Numbered from the stretch's first letter, positions 1 through 8,654 are shown. The stretch: 64,000 bases of DNA from HyVt-477 sp965224605 (GCA_965224605.1 CBDCZP010000004.1:1-64000); one strand, 5' to 3'. Notes: generated by a model not told the origin, from the letters alone. Translations and numbers: made by a program.

Positions 1-156
1 GAATAGTATATAGGAATAACATGAGGGAATACAGTGATGGGAATACTAAGCATGTCTGATGTGTTTGCAGTAGGCCTGTTTTTCGTGAAAAAGCCAAAAA
101 ACACCTGATTACCCACTTTCTAAGCACTATTCGCATAGTGCAAGGTTTTCGTACCC

Positions 157-197
157 GACAGGCTCAGGGCACTGCATAACAGTATCCTGAGTCTGTC
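157..197. repeat. Imperfect hairpin repeat, dispersed family member
   Basis: Arms GACAGGCTCAGG and CCTGAGTCTGTC pair with one mismatch around a 17-nt loop. The loop and right flank (cagggcactgcata.cagta then tgtcgaagg) recur at about 23106-23142, so this is one copy of a dispersed intergenic repeat rather than a local terminator. The rest of 1-280 shows no convincing gene. Confidence 0.6.
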
Positions 198-280
198 GAA
201 GGACCGGAATAGTGGTACTTAGAAGTATTGAAAAGTAATATTTAAATTCTTGGTTTAGACTGATGGGTCATCAGAAAAAA

Positions 281-1189
281 CTAAAAAGGGAAGAAAGAAC
301 GCATCATTCCCATAAAAGGTTGTGCGGTCTCAGCTGCTTTCCCCATCGGCTCAATAGACTGTGAAATAGAACCCATCTGTTGATTCATGTAAGTCACATT
401 GTTATTTAAAGCACCCATGGACTGATTCATATTTTGCATATTGCCCGACATGGCTTGTGTATCATTCGCCATAGCTCCCATGTGCTGGTTCATAGCGGGA
501 ATATTCGAGGCCATTAGCGTCATAGAATCTTGCATGTTAGTCAGTACGTACAGCATATAACCACCTGCGATACTGCCCACCAAAGCGGCAGGAATAAGCC
601 AACGTCGTTTGCTTGCTATCGTCTGTTTGTGGCGTTGTTCGAGTAAAAGAAAACGCTGTTCTAGCTGCTGCTCGCGTCTATTAAACTCACCATTGAGCCT
701 TTTGAAGGATAGCTCGATATATTCACTAATATTATGTGCACGAGGTTGTATTTCCTGCTTAGGGATATATTGAGCTTTTGTTAGCGTCCGTTTAGTACGA
801 GACTTGTTTAATTTTGCCGGTAAGTTTTTTGATGCTGGTTTTGTTGTCCGGAGCAAAGCGGGTAGCAAATGATTGATGATGCTTTTTTTCGTTGAGGTTT
901 TGCTCTTAGTCTTGGCTGAGGCTCTAGTTTTTGCTGAAGTTTTATTCTTATTCTTATTCTTAGCTGAAGCTCTGCTTTTTGAGTTCTTGAGTTTTGTTTT
1001 TTTCCTAGGCTTGATAGCGACCTTGCGTGTTTCAACAATAGTCGCTGCCATGTTTGATCCTTTCTTTTTAATAGAAGGGACATTCGGTATTGCATTGCCG
1101 TAAGCATCGAAGCTAACCGTTCGAAGTTTACGAGCAGGTTTTTTATTTAAAATGTTTCTTAGAATCATCAATAGCTTAGTTGTTCGCAT
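281..1189 (-). CDS. Lys-rich membrane protein with Met heptad tail, unknown function
   Basis: I do not recognise this protein. The first ~150 residues are basic and low complexity (runs of Lys, Ser, Ala and Thr, reminiscent of histone-H1-like tails). Residues ~160-190 look like a charged coiled coil, and one transmembrane segment sits at about 198-219 (starting LIPAALVGSIAGG). The last ~80 residues are rich in Met, Asn and Gln, with MNQxMG motifs spaced 14 and 21 residues apart, that is in heptad register. There is no signal peptide. The Met at 1189 has no clear ribosome site; the Met at 1051 has AAAGGA at a good distance and is a strong alternative giving 256 aa. The expected topology is a basic N-terminus in the cytoplasm and a coiled-coil-like tail outside the membrane. 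A nucleoid-tethering or scaffolding role would be speculation. Confidence 0.7.
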   Translation of the reverse strand: MRTTKLLMILRNILNKKPARKLRTVSFDAYGNAIPNVPSIKKKGSNMAATIVETRKVAIKPRKKTKLKNSKSRASAKNKNKNKTSAKTRASAKTKSKTSTKKSIINHLLPALLRTTKPASKNLPAKLNKSRTKRTLTKAQYIPKQEIQPRAHNISEYIELSFKRLNGEFNRREQQLEQRFLLLEQRHKQTIASKRRWLIPAALVGSIAGGYMLYVLTNMQDSMTLMASNIPAMNQHMGAMANDTQAMSGNMQNMNQSMGALNNNVTYMNQQMGSISQSIEPMGKAAETAQPFMGMMRSFFPF

Positions 1190-1308
1190 TGTTAAAAAAA
1201 GTAAACAATAGTGTATCTATTCCAGCGAATTATTCAAGCTTTAATTGATAAAATTATAAATTAAATTAGTATAAGTATCAGCACGTTATGGATTGATGCG
1301 CAAGGCAA

Positions 1309-2142
1309 TTAAATAACTCCTTTTTGCAGTAACTTATCCTCTAAAACAGGTAGAATATTGTTCAATAAGAGGGGTTGAGCCTTACTATTAGGATGCAGAC
1401 CATCCGCTTGCATGAGGTCGTAATCAGTGGCGATATCCTTGAGAATAAAGGGTACAAACCCTAGCTGATATTTTTCCGCCAAATCAGAAAAAACAGCTTC
1501 AAATTTGCGGGTATAGCTCAAACCATAATTAGGGGGAATTTTCATACCTAGCAAAATCACCGTAATATCTTGTTGTTTTGCGAGGCTGATCATCGCATTT
1601 AGATTTTTTTGCATCACAGCAGAGCGTATTCCTCGTAACCCATCATTTGCTCCAAGTTCGAGTAGCATCATATCGGGCGAGTGCTTATTGAGTGCGTCGG
1701 GTAAGCGGGTTAATCCCCCTTGAGTGGTTTCACCGCTGATACTTGCATTGGTGATGGCAACGCGTTTCCCTAACTTGTTTTCCAGCAAACTAACCCAACC
1801 TTTTTCGACAGGAATACCATAGGCGGCACTGAGGCTATCACCCCAAACGAGTATTTTCACGGGTTTATCTTCCTCCGTAGCAGCATGTACACTGGATAAT
1901 AATAAAAAGCTCAATATACTGACAGCACATGCACGGCTAACCGATGCAAACAGTGCGACTATTTTTTTCAACCTAGAAAGCGCAGTTGAGCGCAAAAAAG
2001 ACGCGTGAGATAGTGGTGTGCTTAGTGAAACAGAAAAATTCGTAGTCACCTTGTTGGTGGTGAGAAGTTTTTCTGTTTTGCTAGGTGCGCCAATAGCTTG
2101 CGTGGACTTTTGTGATCCAACTGCGTTTTCTAGGTTTAACAT
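1309..2142 (-). CDS. tesA: Acyl-CoA thioesterase I / lysophospholipase (SGNH hydrolase)
   Basis: This is a periplasmic GDSL esterase that hydrolyses acyl-CoA and lysophospholipid esters. The blocks are all visible: WGDSLSAAYG with the nucleophilic Ser, the Gly in SISGETT, LELGANDGLRG with block III Asn, and DGLHPN with the catalytic Asp/His. A hydrophobic segment ending SSVHA-A looks like a signal-peptide core. The frame from ATG 2142 carries ~57 extra low-complexity residues ahead of it. A TTG at 1971 would give a 220-aa protein with a normal signal peptide, close to the usual TesA length, but neither start has a good ribosome site. The gene is divergent from ybbA-ybbP, a conserved arrangement in gammaproteobacteria. 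Function is secure; the start is not. Confidence 0.93.
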   Translation of the reverse strand: MLNLENAVGSQKSTQAIGAPSKTEKLLTTNKVTTNFSVSLSTPLSHASFLRSTALSRLKKIVALFASVSRACAVSILSFLLLSSVHAATEEDKPVKILVWGDSLSAAYGIPVEKGWVSLLENKLGKRVAITNASISGETTQGGLTRLPDALNKHSPDMMLLELGANDGLRGIRSAVMQKNLNAMISLAKQQDITVILLGMKIPPNYGLSYTRKFEAVFSDLAEKYQLGFVPFILKDIATDYDLMQADGLHPNSKAQPLLLNNILPVLEDKLLQKGVI

Positions 2143-2157
2143 GTGAATGCTCACTCA

Positions 2158-2907
2158 ATGACTAAAACAAATACAATAACAAATACTACACTAGACTTGT
2201 CAACAGAGGCGCCAACGCCCCTTATTACGACTACCCATCTTAGTAAAAAGATCCCAATAAAAACAGGCAATGACCTGATTATTCTGGATGATATCAGTTT
2301 GCTGATTTCAGCGGGTAGTTCAGTGGCGATTACTGGCACTTCAGGATCAGGAAAAACAACGTTGTTAAGCATCCTGGCAGGGTTAGACCTCCCTAGCAGT
2401 GGCCATGTTGACTTATTTGGAGAAGATCTAACCGCAATGGATGAAGATCAAAGAGCGCATTTGCGATTGGGCAATGTGGGGTTTGTCTATCAATCGTTCC
2501 ACTTAATGAGCCACCTGACGGCATTGGAAAACGTAATGCTGCCTTTAGAGTTGGATAGCCGTATTCACCATCCACAAGAACGCGCTATACAAGCGCTACA
2601 ACAAGTAGGTTTAGGCGAAAGACTCAGCCATCTACCTAATCAGCTATCCGGTGGAGAGCAACAACGGGTGGCATTAGCAAGAGCCTTTGTGAGCAAGCCC
2701 AAAGTGCTTTTTGCTGACGAACCTACTGGTAATCTGGATCAGCAAACAGGTAAAGAGATTATTGAGCTACTCTTTACCATGCAACAAGAATACCAAACTA
2801 CCTTGGTTCTGGTAACCCACGACAACCAACTTGCGGCACAATGCGGACAACATTATCACTTGCAAAGTGGCAAGCTGGAATTACAAAAACTGCACAATAC
2901 CAATTAA
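2158..2907 (+). CDS. ybbA: ABC transporter ATPase, YbbA/LolD type
   Basis: This is the ATPase of a MacB/LolCDE-like ABC system that pairs with the FtsX-type permease encoded 7 bp downstream. Walker A is GTSGSGKTT, the signature is LSGGEQQRVALARAF, Walker B is LFADEPTGNLD and the H-loop is LVTHD. In a tesA-ybbA-ybbP locus the system is predicted to act on membrane lipids or lipophilic substrates, though the substrate is not established. ATG 2158 was chosen over GTG 2143, which would overlap the divergent tesA frame. The first ~25 residues are Thr-rich and not conserved in the family. Confidence 0.95.
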   Translation: MTKTNTITNTTLDLSTEAPTPLITTTHLSKKIPIKTGNDLIILDDISLLISAGSSVAITGTSGSGKTTLLSILAGLDLPSSGHVDLFGEDLTAMDEDQRAHLRLGNVGFVYQSFHLMSHLTALENVMLPLELDSRIHHPQERAIQALQQVGLGERLSHLPNQLSGGEQQRVALARAFVSKPKVLFADEPTGNLDQQTGKEIIELLFTMQQEYQTTLVLVTHDNQLAAQCGQHYHLQSGKLELQKLHNTN

Positions 2908-2914
2908 CAACTTA

Positions 2915-5416
2915 ATGAATATTATATTAAACTTACTAGAACAATGGCAGCGCAACTGGCGCATTGCAGAAAGCCGTTTGTTATTTCTGGCCTTAGTGGT
3001 ATCAGTAACCGCTGTAAGCTCAGTCACTTTTTTTACTGACCGCACAGATCAAGCTATGCAACGGCAAGCCAGCAAAATTATGGGTGGTGATTTGGTCTTG
3101 CAATCCCCCCGTCCTATTGCAAAAAGTTATCTACAACAAGCGCAGTTATTGGGCATTCGCAGTGCGCAAATTACTAGCTTTCCCAGCATGATTTTAGTGA
3201 ATGACAAGTCGCAACTTGTGCAAGTTAAAGCAGCTTCTTCAACCTATCCGCTCTTTGGTGAATTAAGCATAGCGAATGGGTTAGATGCGCAAGGACAAAC
3301 GGCAGCTTTCGATGCATTGCCCTCAGCACAAGCTTGGGCAGCTCCGCATCTGTTTGTTGCGCTGGGTATAAAGCCTGGCACAACTGTACAGCTAGGTAAA
3401 AGGGATATCGAGCTATCGGGAGTTATCAGTAAATCACCCGATCAAGGGGCGGCTGCTTTTGAATTTATGCCGCAATTGCTTATGCCCTTGGCAGATCTCC
3501 CTGCCACGGGGTTATTAACACCCGCAAGTCGAGCCAAATTCAGCCTGTTTTTTGCAGGAAAGCCCACACAAATCGCCAAACTTCGTAGTTGGTTAACCCC
3601 ACGTTTGCAACGCGCAGAAAAAATACGTTCTTTGGATGATGGCTTGCCTTCTGTCCAACAAGCACTAAAAAGAGGTCAGAAGTTTTTATCACTAGCTTCC
3701 TTGCTTAGCGTGATACTGGCAGGAGTCGCCATTGCGTTGACTAGTTATAGCTTGAGTCAAAGAGAAACCCATACCGTAGCTATTCTAAAAACGATTGGCG
3801 CATCACGAAAATACATCCTAAAACGTTATGCGATGCAACTCTTTTTGCTGGCAACTATCGCCGCTGGAGCAGGCATTCTTTTGGGCTTTGTTTTTCAATA
3901 CGCACTGGCTTTTTTACTTCGTGACCTGATTGGAGAAATATTACCAGCTCCCAGCTTCTTACCCGTACTGAGCGGTCTATTAACAGCCTGGATTATGGTG
4001 TTAGGTTTCTCCCTGCCTCAACTAATACGTTTGATTGATATCTCTCCGGTGAGCATATTTCAAAAAACAGAGGTCAAGATAACAAAAAACATCGTTGTGC
4101 CTGTCGTTGCCATTGCGCTAGGCATGCTTGTACTGATCTGGCTACAGGTGCATGAAGTGGCATTAAGCATCTTATTGCTATTAGGACTAATGGTGATATT
4201 GGCTTGCTTCTGGTTAGTCTCTCTTTTGCTGTTGAAGCTATTGCATTGGGCTAATCAAACGATGAGGAAACGTATTTTGCCATTGCCAAAAGCTAACTTC
4301 CGCATCGCATTACTCATCATGGTTTTCGGCATAGGTTTCTTTAGCCTACTGCTACTGACCTCACTAAGAACAGATTTAATAGATCGTTGGCAAGCCACGT
4401 TGCCGGATGATGCCCCGAACTATTTTCTGATAAATATTCAGCCAAATGAAGTTGAGCCTATTAATCAATACTTGCAGCAACATGCTATGGCCTCTAAATC
4501 TTCCTCTAAACCTTTATCGAAGCCTTCCTCTATATACCCCATGATACGAGGTAGACTTACCCAAATTAATAACAAAACTATTACACTGGAAGACTTTGAT
4601 AGCCGCAGAGCAAAAGGCTTGTTAGATCGTGAAGCGAATATATCAACTACCAGCAGACTACCAGAAGGCAACACAATAAGCCTTGGTCAATGGTTCAAAC
4701 CAGCGGCTAGTGAAGGCTTGTCCATAGAGGAAGGCATCGGCAAAGTGCTAAAACTGAAACTAGGCGATACCCTGACTTTTGATATAGCGGGTCAAGCTTT
4801 TACCCAACCGATAACCAGTTTTCGTACAGTGCGGTGGGACAGCATGCAACCTAACTTCTTTATTCTCGCTGCTCCCCAAGCTTTGCAGGATAAACCCAAA
4901 ACTTTCATGACCAGTATTTATGTCAAACAACACCACCAACAGTTTATTCCAGCACTGGTAAAACAATATCCCAGTGTCAGCGCCATAGATATCGGCACCA
5001 TACTCAGTAAAATAAAAGAACTCATCAACAAAGCCGCCTTTGCCGTGCAAACCCTGTTTGTCTTTACCTTGTTATCTGGAATAGCGGTTTTGTTTTCAGC
5101 ACTACAATCGCAAAAAGCCGAACGCAGAAAAGAGATAGCTATCCTAAAATCAATGGGCGCGAGCCATTCTTATCTGCGTAGAAACATTATCACCGAGTTC
5201 GTCCTGATCGGTGCTATAGCGGGGTTTATGGCAGCGGTGTTTGCCATGCTAGTGAGTAATTTATTGGCTTATCGATTATTTGACCTAACACCCGCGATTA
5301 ATCCGTATCTGTTGATTATCGGTGTAATTGCTGGTGCGCTGTTAGTTGGCGTCGGTGGTTATATGAATTTGAGGGGATTGTTTCAGGTTGCACCCAGAGC
5401 GTTATTTCAGGAATAG
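2915..5416 (+). CDS. ybbP: ABC transporter permease, YbbP family (FtsX domains)
   Basis: A large permease of 833 aa, close to the family norm of ~800-850. It has an N-terminal transmembrane anchor (residues ~20-37), a periplasmic MacB-PCD-like region, a first FtsX four-helix block from ~270, a central pair of hydrophobic segments, a second periplasmic domain, and a second FtsX block at the C-terminus (the LFSALQSQKAERRKEIAILK motif before the last helices). It is translated with ybbA. ATG 2915 lies 7 bp after the ybbA stop and begins MNIILNLLEQW, the typical family N-terminus; upstream in-frame starts would lie inside ybbA. The role is as partner of YbbA in extrusion across or out of the inner membrane. 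Confidence 0.93.
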   Translation: MNIILNLLEQWQRNWRIAESRLLFLALVVSVTAVSSVTFFTDRTDQAMQRQASKIMGGDLVLQSPRPIAKSYLQQAQLLGIRSAQITSFPSMILVNDKSQLVQVKAASSTYPLFGELSIANGLDAQGQTAAFDALPSAQAWAAPHLFVALGIKPGTTVQLGKRDIELSGVISKSPDQGAAAFEFMPQLLMPLADLPATGLLTPASRAKFSLFFAGKPTQIAKLRSWLTPRLQRAEKIRSLDDGLPSVQQALKRGQKFLSLASLLSVILAGVAIALTSYSLSQRETHTVAILKTIGASRKYILKRYAMQLFLLATIAAGAGILLGFVFQYALAFLLRDLIGEILPAPSFLPVLSGLLTAWIMVLGFSLPQLIRLIDISPVSIFQKTEVKITKNIVVPVVAIALGMLVLIWLQVHEVALSILLLLGLMVILACFWLVSLLLLKLLHWANQTMRKRILPLPKANFRIALLIMVFGIGFFSLLLLTSLRTDLIDRWQATLPDDAPNYFLINIQPNEVEPINQYLQQHAMASKSSSKPLSKPSSIYPMIRGRLTQINNKTITLEDFDSRRAKGLLDREANISTTSRLPEGNTISLGQWFKPAASEGLSIEEGIGKVLKLKLGDTLTFDIAGQAFTQPITSFRTVRWDSMQPNFFILAAPQALQDKPKTFMTSIYVKQHHQQFIPALVKQYPSVSAIDIGTILSKIKELINKAAFAVQTLFVFTLLSGIAVLFSALQSQKAERRKEIAILKSMGASHSYLRRNIITEFVLIGAIAGFMAAVFAMLVSNLLAYRLFDLTPAINPYLLIIGVIAGALLVGVGGYMNLRGLFQVAPRALFQE

Positions 5417-5502
5417 CTCAAGTCCAAGAGTAACTTCAGGACTAAAAATAGTCCGGATAGCTAAGTTAAAACATAGGCTTAATGGGTAGGTTTTTAAGTT
5501 AA

Positions 5503-5524
5503 ATGGCGTCCCAAGGAGGAGTCG
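5503..5524. other. attL: duplicated tRNA-Arg 3' end
   Basis: An 18-base identity with the 3' end of the tRNA-Arg gene at 11468-11485 (atggcgtcccaaggagga), followed by one mismatch and tcg in both copies. Only the tRNA 3' end is present here, with no D-arm or anticodon arm, which is what site-specific integration into a tRNA 3' end leaves behind at the far border. Confidence 0.88.
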
Positions 5525-5580
5525 CAAAGATGGTGCAAGATATTGAAGTATAATGCAAATATGTTTTAGATATGCTTAAA

Positions 5581-5600
5581 ATACCAACATAAATACCAAC
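5581..5600 (+). promoter_or_regulatory. Integrase arm-type sites, left end (2 x ATACCAAC)
   Basis: Two direct copies of ATACCAAC at 5581-5588 and 5593-5600 lie ~60 bp inside attL. The same octamer and its inverse cluster between the integrase start and attR (11306-11368). Matching short repeats at both ends of an element are the pattern of tyrosine-integrase arm-binding sites. The rest of 5521-5731 shows no gene. Confidence 0.6.
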
Positions 5601-5731
5601 ACTCTTATAATGCTACTCCTTATTTTGGAGGCTTTCTGATTGGCACTTATACCTTCTAAATCTATCGTTTATTACTTATTGTTCGATAATATGAATAACT
5701 TGACTTGTCATCTATCAGGTACAAAAAAAGC

Positions 5732-6562
5732 CTACGTCTGACTGAAACCTGATTTAGTCCAAATAGCTATTTTATATACGGCAGCTAACCCTATAGGAAT
5801 CAAAGATGTGTATCCAGAAGCAATAAGGAATGCAGCCATAAAGTTGTAACTGCTTGAAAACAATATTGTCGTAAATACTATTAGCCAAAAAGATGCCATT
5901 GAAACAATAGTTACTCTTTTCCAGCCTGTATGAGTGAAGCGCTTTAGAAACAGCCATGAAACAAAACAAAGAAGTAGTACAAACATAGCTATCACAATTG
6001 TATTATCGCGTTGCCTTTCTAGTTTTTGTTGTTTGTATTTATGCCGTGCTGCAAAAGCGCGCTCAATCTCTTTAAGCTGTTCGATATTGTCCTGAACAAG
6101 AGCGGCGTTAACAGGATTCATTAAGAATGTAGCAAGAGCAGGATTCTCTTTGTTTAGATTAGGAAGGTCGAACGCGGCAAGCCGATCAATCTCTTTTACA
6201 CGCGAAGGGTCAGACTCTACAACGGACAACGGTATATCGTGCTTTTTTGATAAAGATGAATTCTCTTTGAAACTTGCAGCGTCTTTGCTTAGACCTGATT
6301 TAACAGACTGTTCTAAAGCTAAAGTATCCCGTAGGTTATCCTCGTAATCCTTTTGGATTTCAGCGAAGATATCTGTGTCATCTTCGAATAACTTACGCTT
6401 GGCTTCTTCTTCCTTTCGCATTTCAGCAAAAATATCTATCTCTTCATCTTCGTACTCTAGAGCATCGTAATTGATAGCGCTTTCCTTATCATCAGCATTA
6501 GCTAATGATAAAAACAAGAATAGCGCACAGCACAAAACTATCAAAAACATATTATTTTTCAT
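5732..6562 (-). CDS. Secreted/membrane protein of unknown function, island cargo
   Basis: 276 aa that I do not recognise. It has an N-terminal signal peptide (hydrophobic core at residues 5-21, ending ANA-D), then a highly acidic region with two copies of a DIFAE(M/I)-(R/Q)K-type motif. A long helical, probably coiled-coil section precedes three transmembrane segments near the C-terminus, at about residues 190-208, 221-240 and 245-265. It is the last gene of the island, next to attL, separated from the terminase-like genes by 174 bp and preceded by its own AT-rich region. Accessory cargo genes in phage satellites often sit at an edge and include anti-phage functions, but nothing in the sequence identifies such an activity here. 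Confidence 0.75.
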   Translation of the reverse strand: MKNNMFLIVLCCALFLFLSLANADDKESAINYDALEYEDEEIDIFAEMRKEEEAKRKLFEDDTDIFAEIQKDYEDNLRDTLALEQSVKSGLSKDAASFKENSSLSKKHDIPLSVVESDPSRVKEIDRLAAFDLPNLNKENPALATFLMNPVNAALVQDNIEQLKEIERAFAARHKYKQQKLERQRDNTIVIAMFVLLLCFVSWLFLKRFTHTGWKRVTIVSMASFWLIVFTTILFSSSYNFMAAFLIASGYTSLIPIGLAAVYKIAIWTKSGFSQT

Positions 6563-6736
6563 TTTATTAACTCCTACGTAGCATTACCAATATACCAGGA
6601 AACATGAATCTAGCCTGAATATCACTTTCATCAGAGTCGTTATCTCTTATCTTTTTGTTATAAGTCTTTCGTATCTCATTAGATCATCAATAGAAAGCGA
6701 GGGAATTCGTGTAATAAGTACTCTTCTCCGTACCTA

Positions 6737-7126
6737 TTAAAGCTTGTCCATCAAGTCATCAATAGCCTTGATTATCTCCGGTGCTGTAACGTCAACAGTG
6801 GCTTTAACGTTAGCCTCAACCTCTTGATTAACCGTTGTGCTGAATTCTTTACTCCGCTTCCTTTCCAAGTACCATTTTGCTGTAGGTAAATCACCATCAT
6901 TCAGGGCATCAGCTATAACAACCCTAGCCCTAAGTACTTGTCTCTGTTTCTGCTTACTAAATCTGTCCCGTAGTGCCGTATCTTCTTTGCACCACCGATA
7001 GTATGTTGTTTCACTGATACCCGCATGTATACAGGCTTCCGCTATGGCACAGCCCATACCAAACGCATAGCTTAAATCCTGTTTCACTTCGGTAGTTAGT
7101 TTTTGCTTTATTTGTCCTTTTGCCAT
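6737..7126 (-). CDS. Terminase small-subunit-like DNA-binding protein
   Basis: 129 aa with a homeodomain-like helix-turn-helix at about residues 27-47 (AEACIHAGISETTYYRWCKE), a basic helical section, then TAKWYLERKRSKEF, a motif common after the HTH in phage small terminase and related DNA-recognition proteins. The C-terminus is short and acidic. The start has AGGTG upstream of ATG 7126. It follows the clear Terminase_2-type gene by 47 bp on the same strand. It may be a second packaging-specificity protein or a regulator; the family call is weaker than for its neighbour. Confidence 0.65.
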   Translation of the reverse strand: MAKGQIKQKLTTEVKQDLSYAFGMGCAIAEACIHAGISETTYYRWCKEDTALRDRFSKQKQRQVLRARVVIADALNDGDLPTAKWYLERKRSKEFSTTVNQEVEANVKATVDVTAPEIIKAIDDLMDKL

Positions 7127-7173
7127 GATTGCACCTGAAGTTTATGAAGTTCTTACGTGAGGTTTTGTGAGGT

Positions 7174-7545
7174 TCATGCCAAGGCATCCTTGCCATCTAT
7201 AATGATATTTACTTGCTGGACACAAGAAGATTTCTCCAGAAGCCCATGAAGCTTAGCTAGATTGTTTGCACTAGCTGTCATTGCTGATGGTTGGTTGCTC
7301 TCTTCTGCTGTTCTGTATGCCTCTCTATGCATCTGCGTTATTTCATCAATAGTTACTTGATTGCGCTCTGCATTCTCTTTTTGCATAGCTTGTATAGCTT
7401 CTTGCACCTCAGGTTTTATCAGGTTTTCACTTCCAATAGAATAAGCTGTTTTTTCTGAATAACCAGCCCTTATAGCCGACTGCGTTGCGTTTAAATCAAG
7501 CAGGTATTCAGATACAAATCTTTCTTGTTTTGCTGTCAATCTCAT
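7174..7545 (-). CDS. terS: Phage terminase small subunit (Terminase_2 type)
   Basis: 123 aa. The opening LTAKQERFVSEYLLDLNATQ followed by AIRAGYSEKTAYSIG is the hallmark N-terminal DNA-binding domain of the Terminase_2 small-subunit family, which recognises the packaging site and feeds DNA to the large terminase and procapsid. No large subunit is present in the element. In phage satellites a stand-alone TerS redirects helper-phage packaging to satellite DNA; that role is inferred here from context. The start ATG 7545 lies 4 bp after the stop of the replication gene, so the two are probably translated together. Confidence 0.87.
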   Translation of the reverse strand: MRLTAKQERFVSEYLLDLNATQSAIRAGYSEKTAYSIGSENLIKPEVQEAIQAMQKENAERNQVTIDEITQMHREAYRTAEESNQPSAMTASANNLAKLHGLLEKSSCVQQVNIIIDGKDALA

Positions 7546-7549
7546 TTGC

Positions 7550-8374
7550 TCATACCTTCAATCTTGATGTACTGTAATCGTTGCAATATCTACCCGTGTA
7601 ACCCTTGCCCCGACCTTTAGCGAGATAAGATATTCTATAAACTGCTCCATTCTTTGAATCAATATCATCTATAAAATGATAAGGATGCTTTATAGTTGGA
7701 ACGTGGTTTTTATCATCTATGTTCTGCCAAATAGAACGAACCATTGTTAAAAATCTTGATGAATGCCTAATCTTGTTACCGTCAACGTATACAGCAAAAT
7801 GATAGTGCTGGTACTTGCTGCGCTCTATTTCCCGCACCCACACATAACCAAAGGTAGATAAACCATATTTACGCTGTAATTGCTTCCTAAGCGATTCAAT
7901 GAAGCGAGACACATACTTGTTATCCGATGTGTAAAACTTTTGATGTAAGTCGAATCTAACGACCAACACACGCCCCCACTTGATCAAGCAAACATCTAAT
8001 TGAGTTATTGCCTTGTGCATGACCTCAGTTAAAACCCCCGACCCTGTAGAATTAATTCCGTAAACAACACCGTCATGTTTAATCGTTTCTGATTTAGTGG
8101 TGTACTTGTATTGAGGCCGCTTTTTACTTAATTTGCTTTTCTGGTCGACGCGATTGCTCACATCTATTTTATGCTTGTAGATTGTTGATGGTATGCCTTG
8201 TAATTGGTGGATAGGTTTAGGGGATAATAGAAATAACCGTGCAATTTCGCCTTTGACCATTTCCATGCCAGCACCGCCCCACATAGCCCCGCTTGAATTT
8301 TCATGGCGGGATAAATATGGCGGGATTAATTTATTTTCCGATGACGGGATTAATGGGGTTAGTTCAGCCATCAT
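7550..8374 (-). CDS. Replication initiator-like protein, inovirus Gp2 / YagK-YfjJ family
   Basis: 274 aa. The C-terminal ~150 residues match the inovirus Gp2/YagK-YfjJ C-terminal domain: VVRFDLHQKFY, then YQHYHFAVYVDGNKI carrying a His-hydrophobic-His (HYH) metal-binding motif as in rolling-circle HUH initiators, and YRISYLAKG supplying candidate catalytic Tyr residues. The N-terminal ~110 residues are Ser/Lys-rich and not recognised. It is likely to initiate rolling-circle-type replication of the excised element. Its start overlaps the end of the winged-helix gene by 11 bp, and terS follows 4 bp after its stop. Confidence 0.78.
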   Translation of the reverse strand: MMAELTPLIPSSENKLIPPYLSRHENSSGAMWGGAGMEMVKGEIARLFLLSPKPIHQLQGIPSTIYKHKIDVSNRVDQKSKLSKKRPQYKYTTKSETIKHDGVVYGINSTGSGVLTEVMHKAITQLDVCLIKWGRVLVVRFDLHQKFYTSDNKYVSRFIESLRKQLQRKYGLSTFGYVWVREIERSKYQHYHFAVYVDGNKIRHSSRFLTMVRSIWQNIDDKNHVPTIKHPYHFIDDIDSKNGAVYRISYLAKGRGKGYTGRYCNDYSTSRLKV

Positions 8375-8651
8375 TTTTCACACCGTAGATGGCTTTTTCT
8401 GCATCTTTGATAGAACGTGGATCAACTGAATACAAACCGATCTCTGTTTCAATACCTGATTTCTTGGTGTATTCCACCATTTCAGTAATTATTCTGTATC
8501 CAGCCTTACGGATGTACTGGACAATATCCGGTGCATAGCCTGACTCAAGATACGTTCCGAGTTCCCAGCGATTGCAACGAGGATTCTCAAGGATATACTT
8601 TAGTGCTAAGCGTCGAAGTGGTGACAGATGCTTAGTTTTTATGCTTTCCAT
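8364..8651 (-). CDS. Small winged-helix DNA-binding protein of the element
   Basis: 95 aa. The pattern SPLRRLALKYILENPRCNRWEL, a second helix pair (APDIVQYIRKAGYRI) and the wing-like IGLYSVDPRS fit the small winged helix-turn-helix proteins common in prophages and islands. It sits 3 bp after alpA and overlaps the replication gene start, so it belongs to the alpA-rep-terS operon. It could be a replication accessory or regulatory protein; the exact role is unknown. Confidence 0.68.
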   Translation of the reverse strand: MESIKTKHLSPLRRLALKYILENPRCNRWELGTYLESGYAPDIVQYIRKAGYRIITEMVEYTKKSGIETEIGLYSVDPRSIKDAEKAIYGVKNDG

Positions 8652-8654
8652 AGC

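Noticed and set aside
808..1107. Overlapping Lys/Arg- or Leu/Phe-rich ORFs on both strands
   Set aside because: They are frame shadows of the low-complexity Lys-rich gene at 281-1189.
5417..5502. Terminator after ybbP (ggactaaaaatagtcc)
   Set aside because: The stem is only 6 bp and there is no T-run; not supportable as a terminator.
5503..5524. Possible second tRNA gene
   Set aside because: Only the 3' acceptor/T-arm end is present, without D or anticodon arms; it is the duplicated attachment half.
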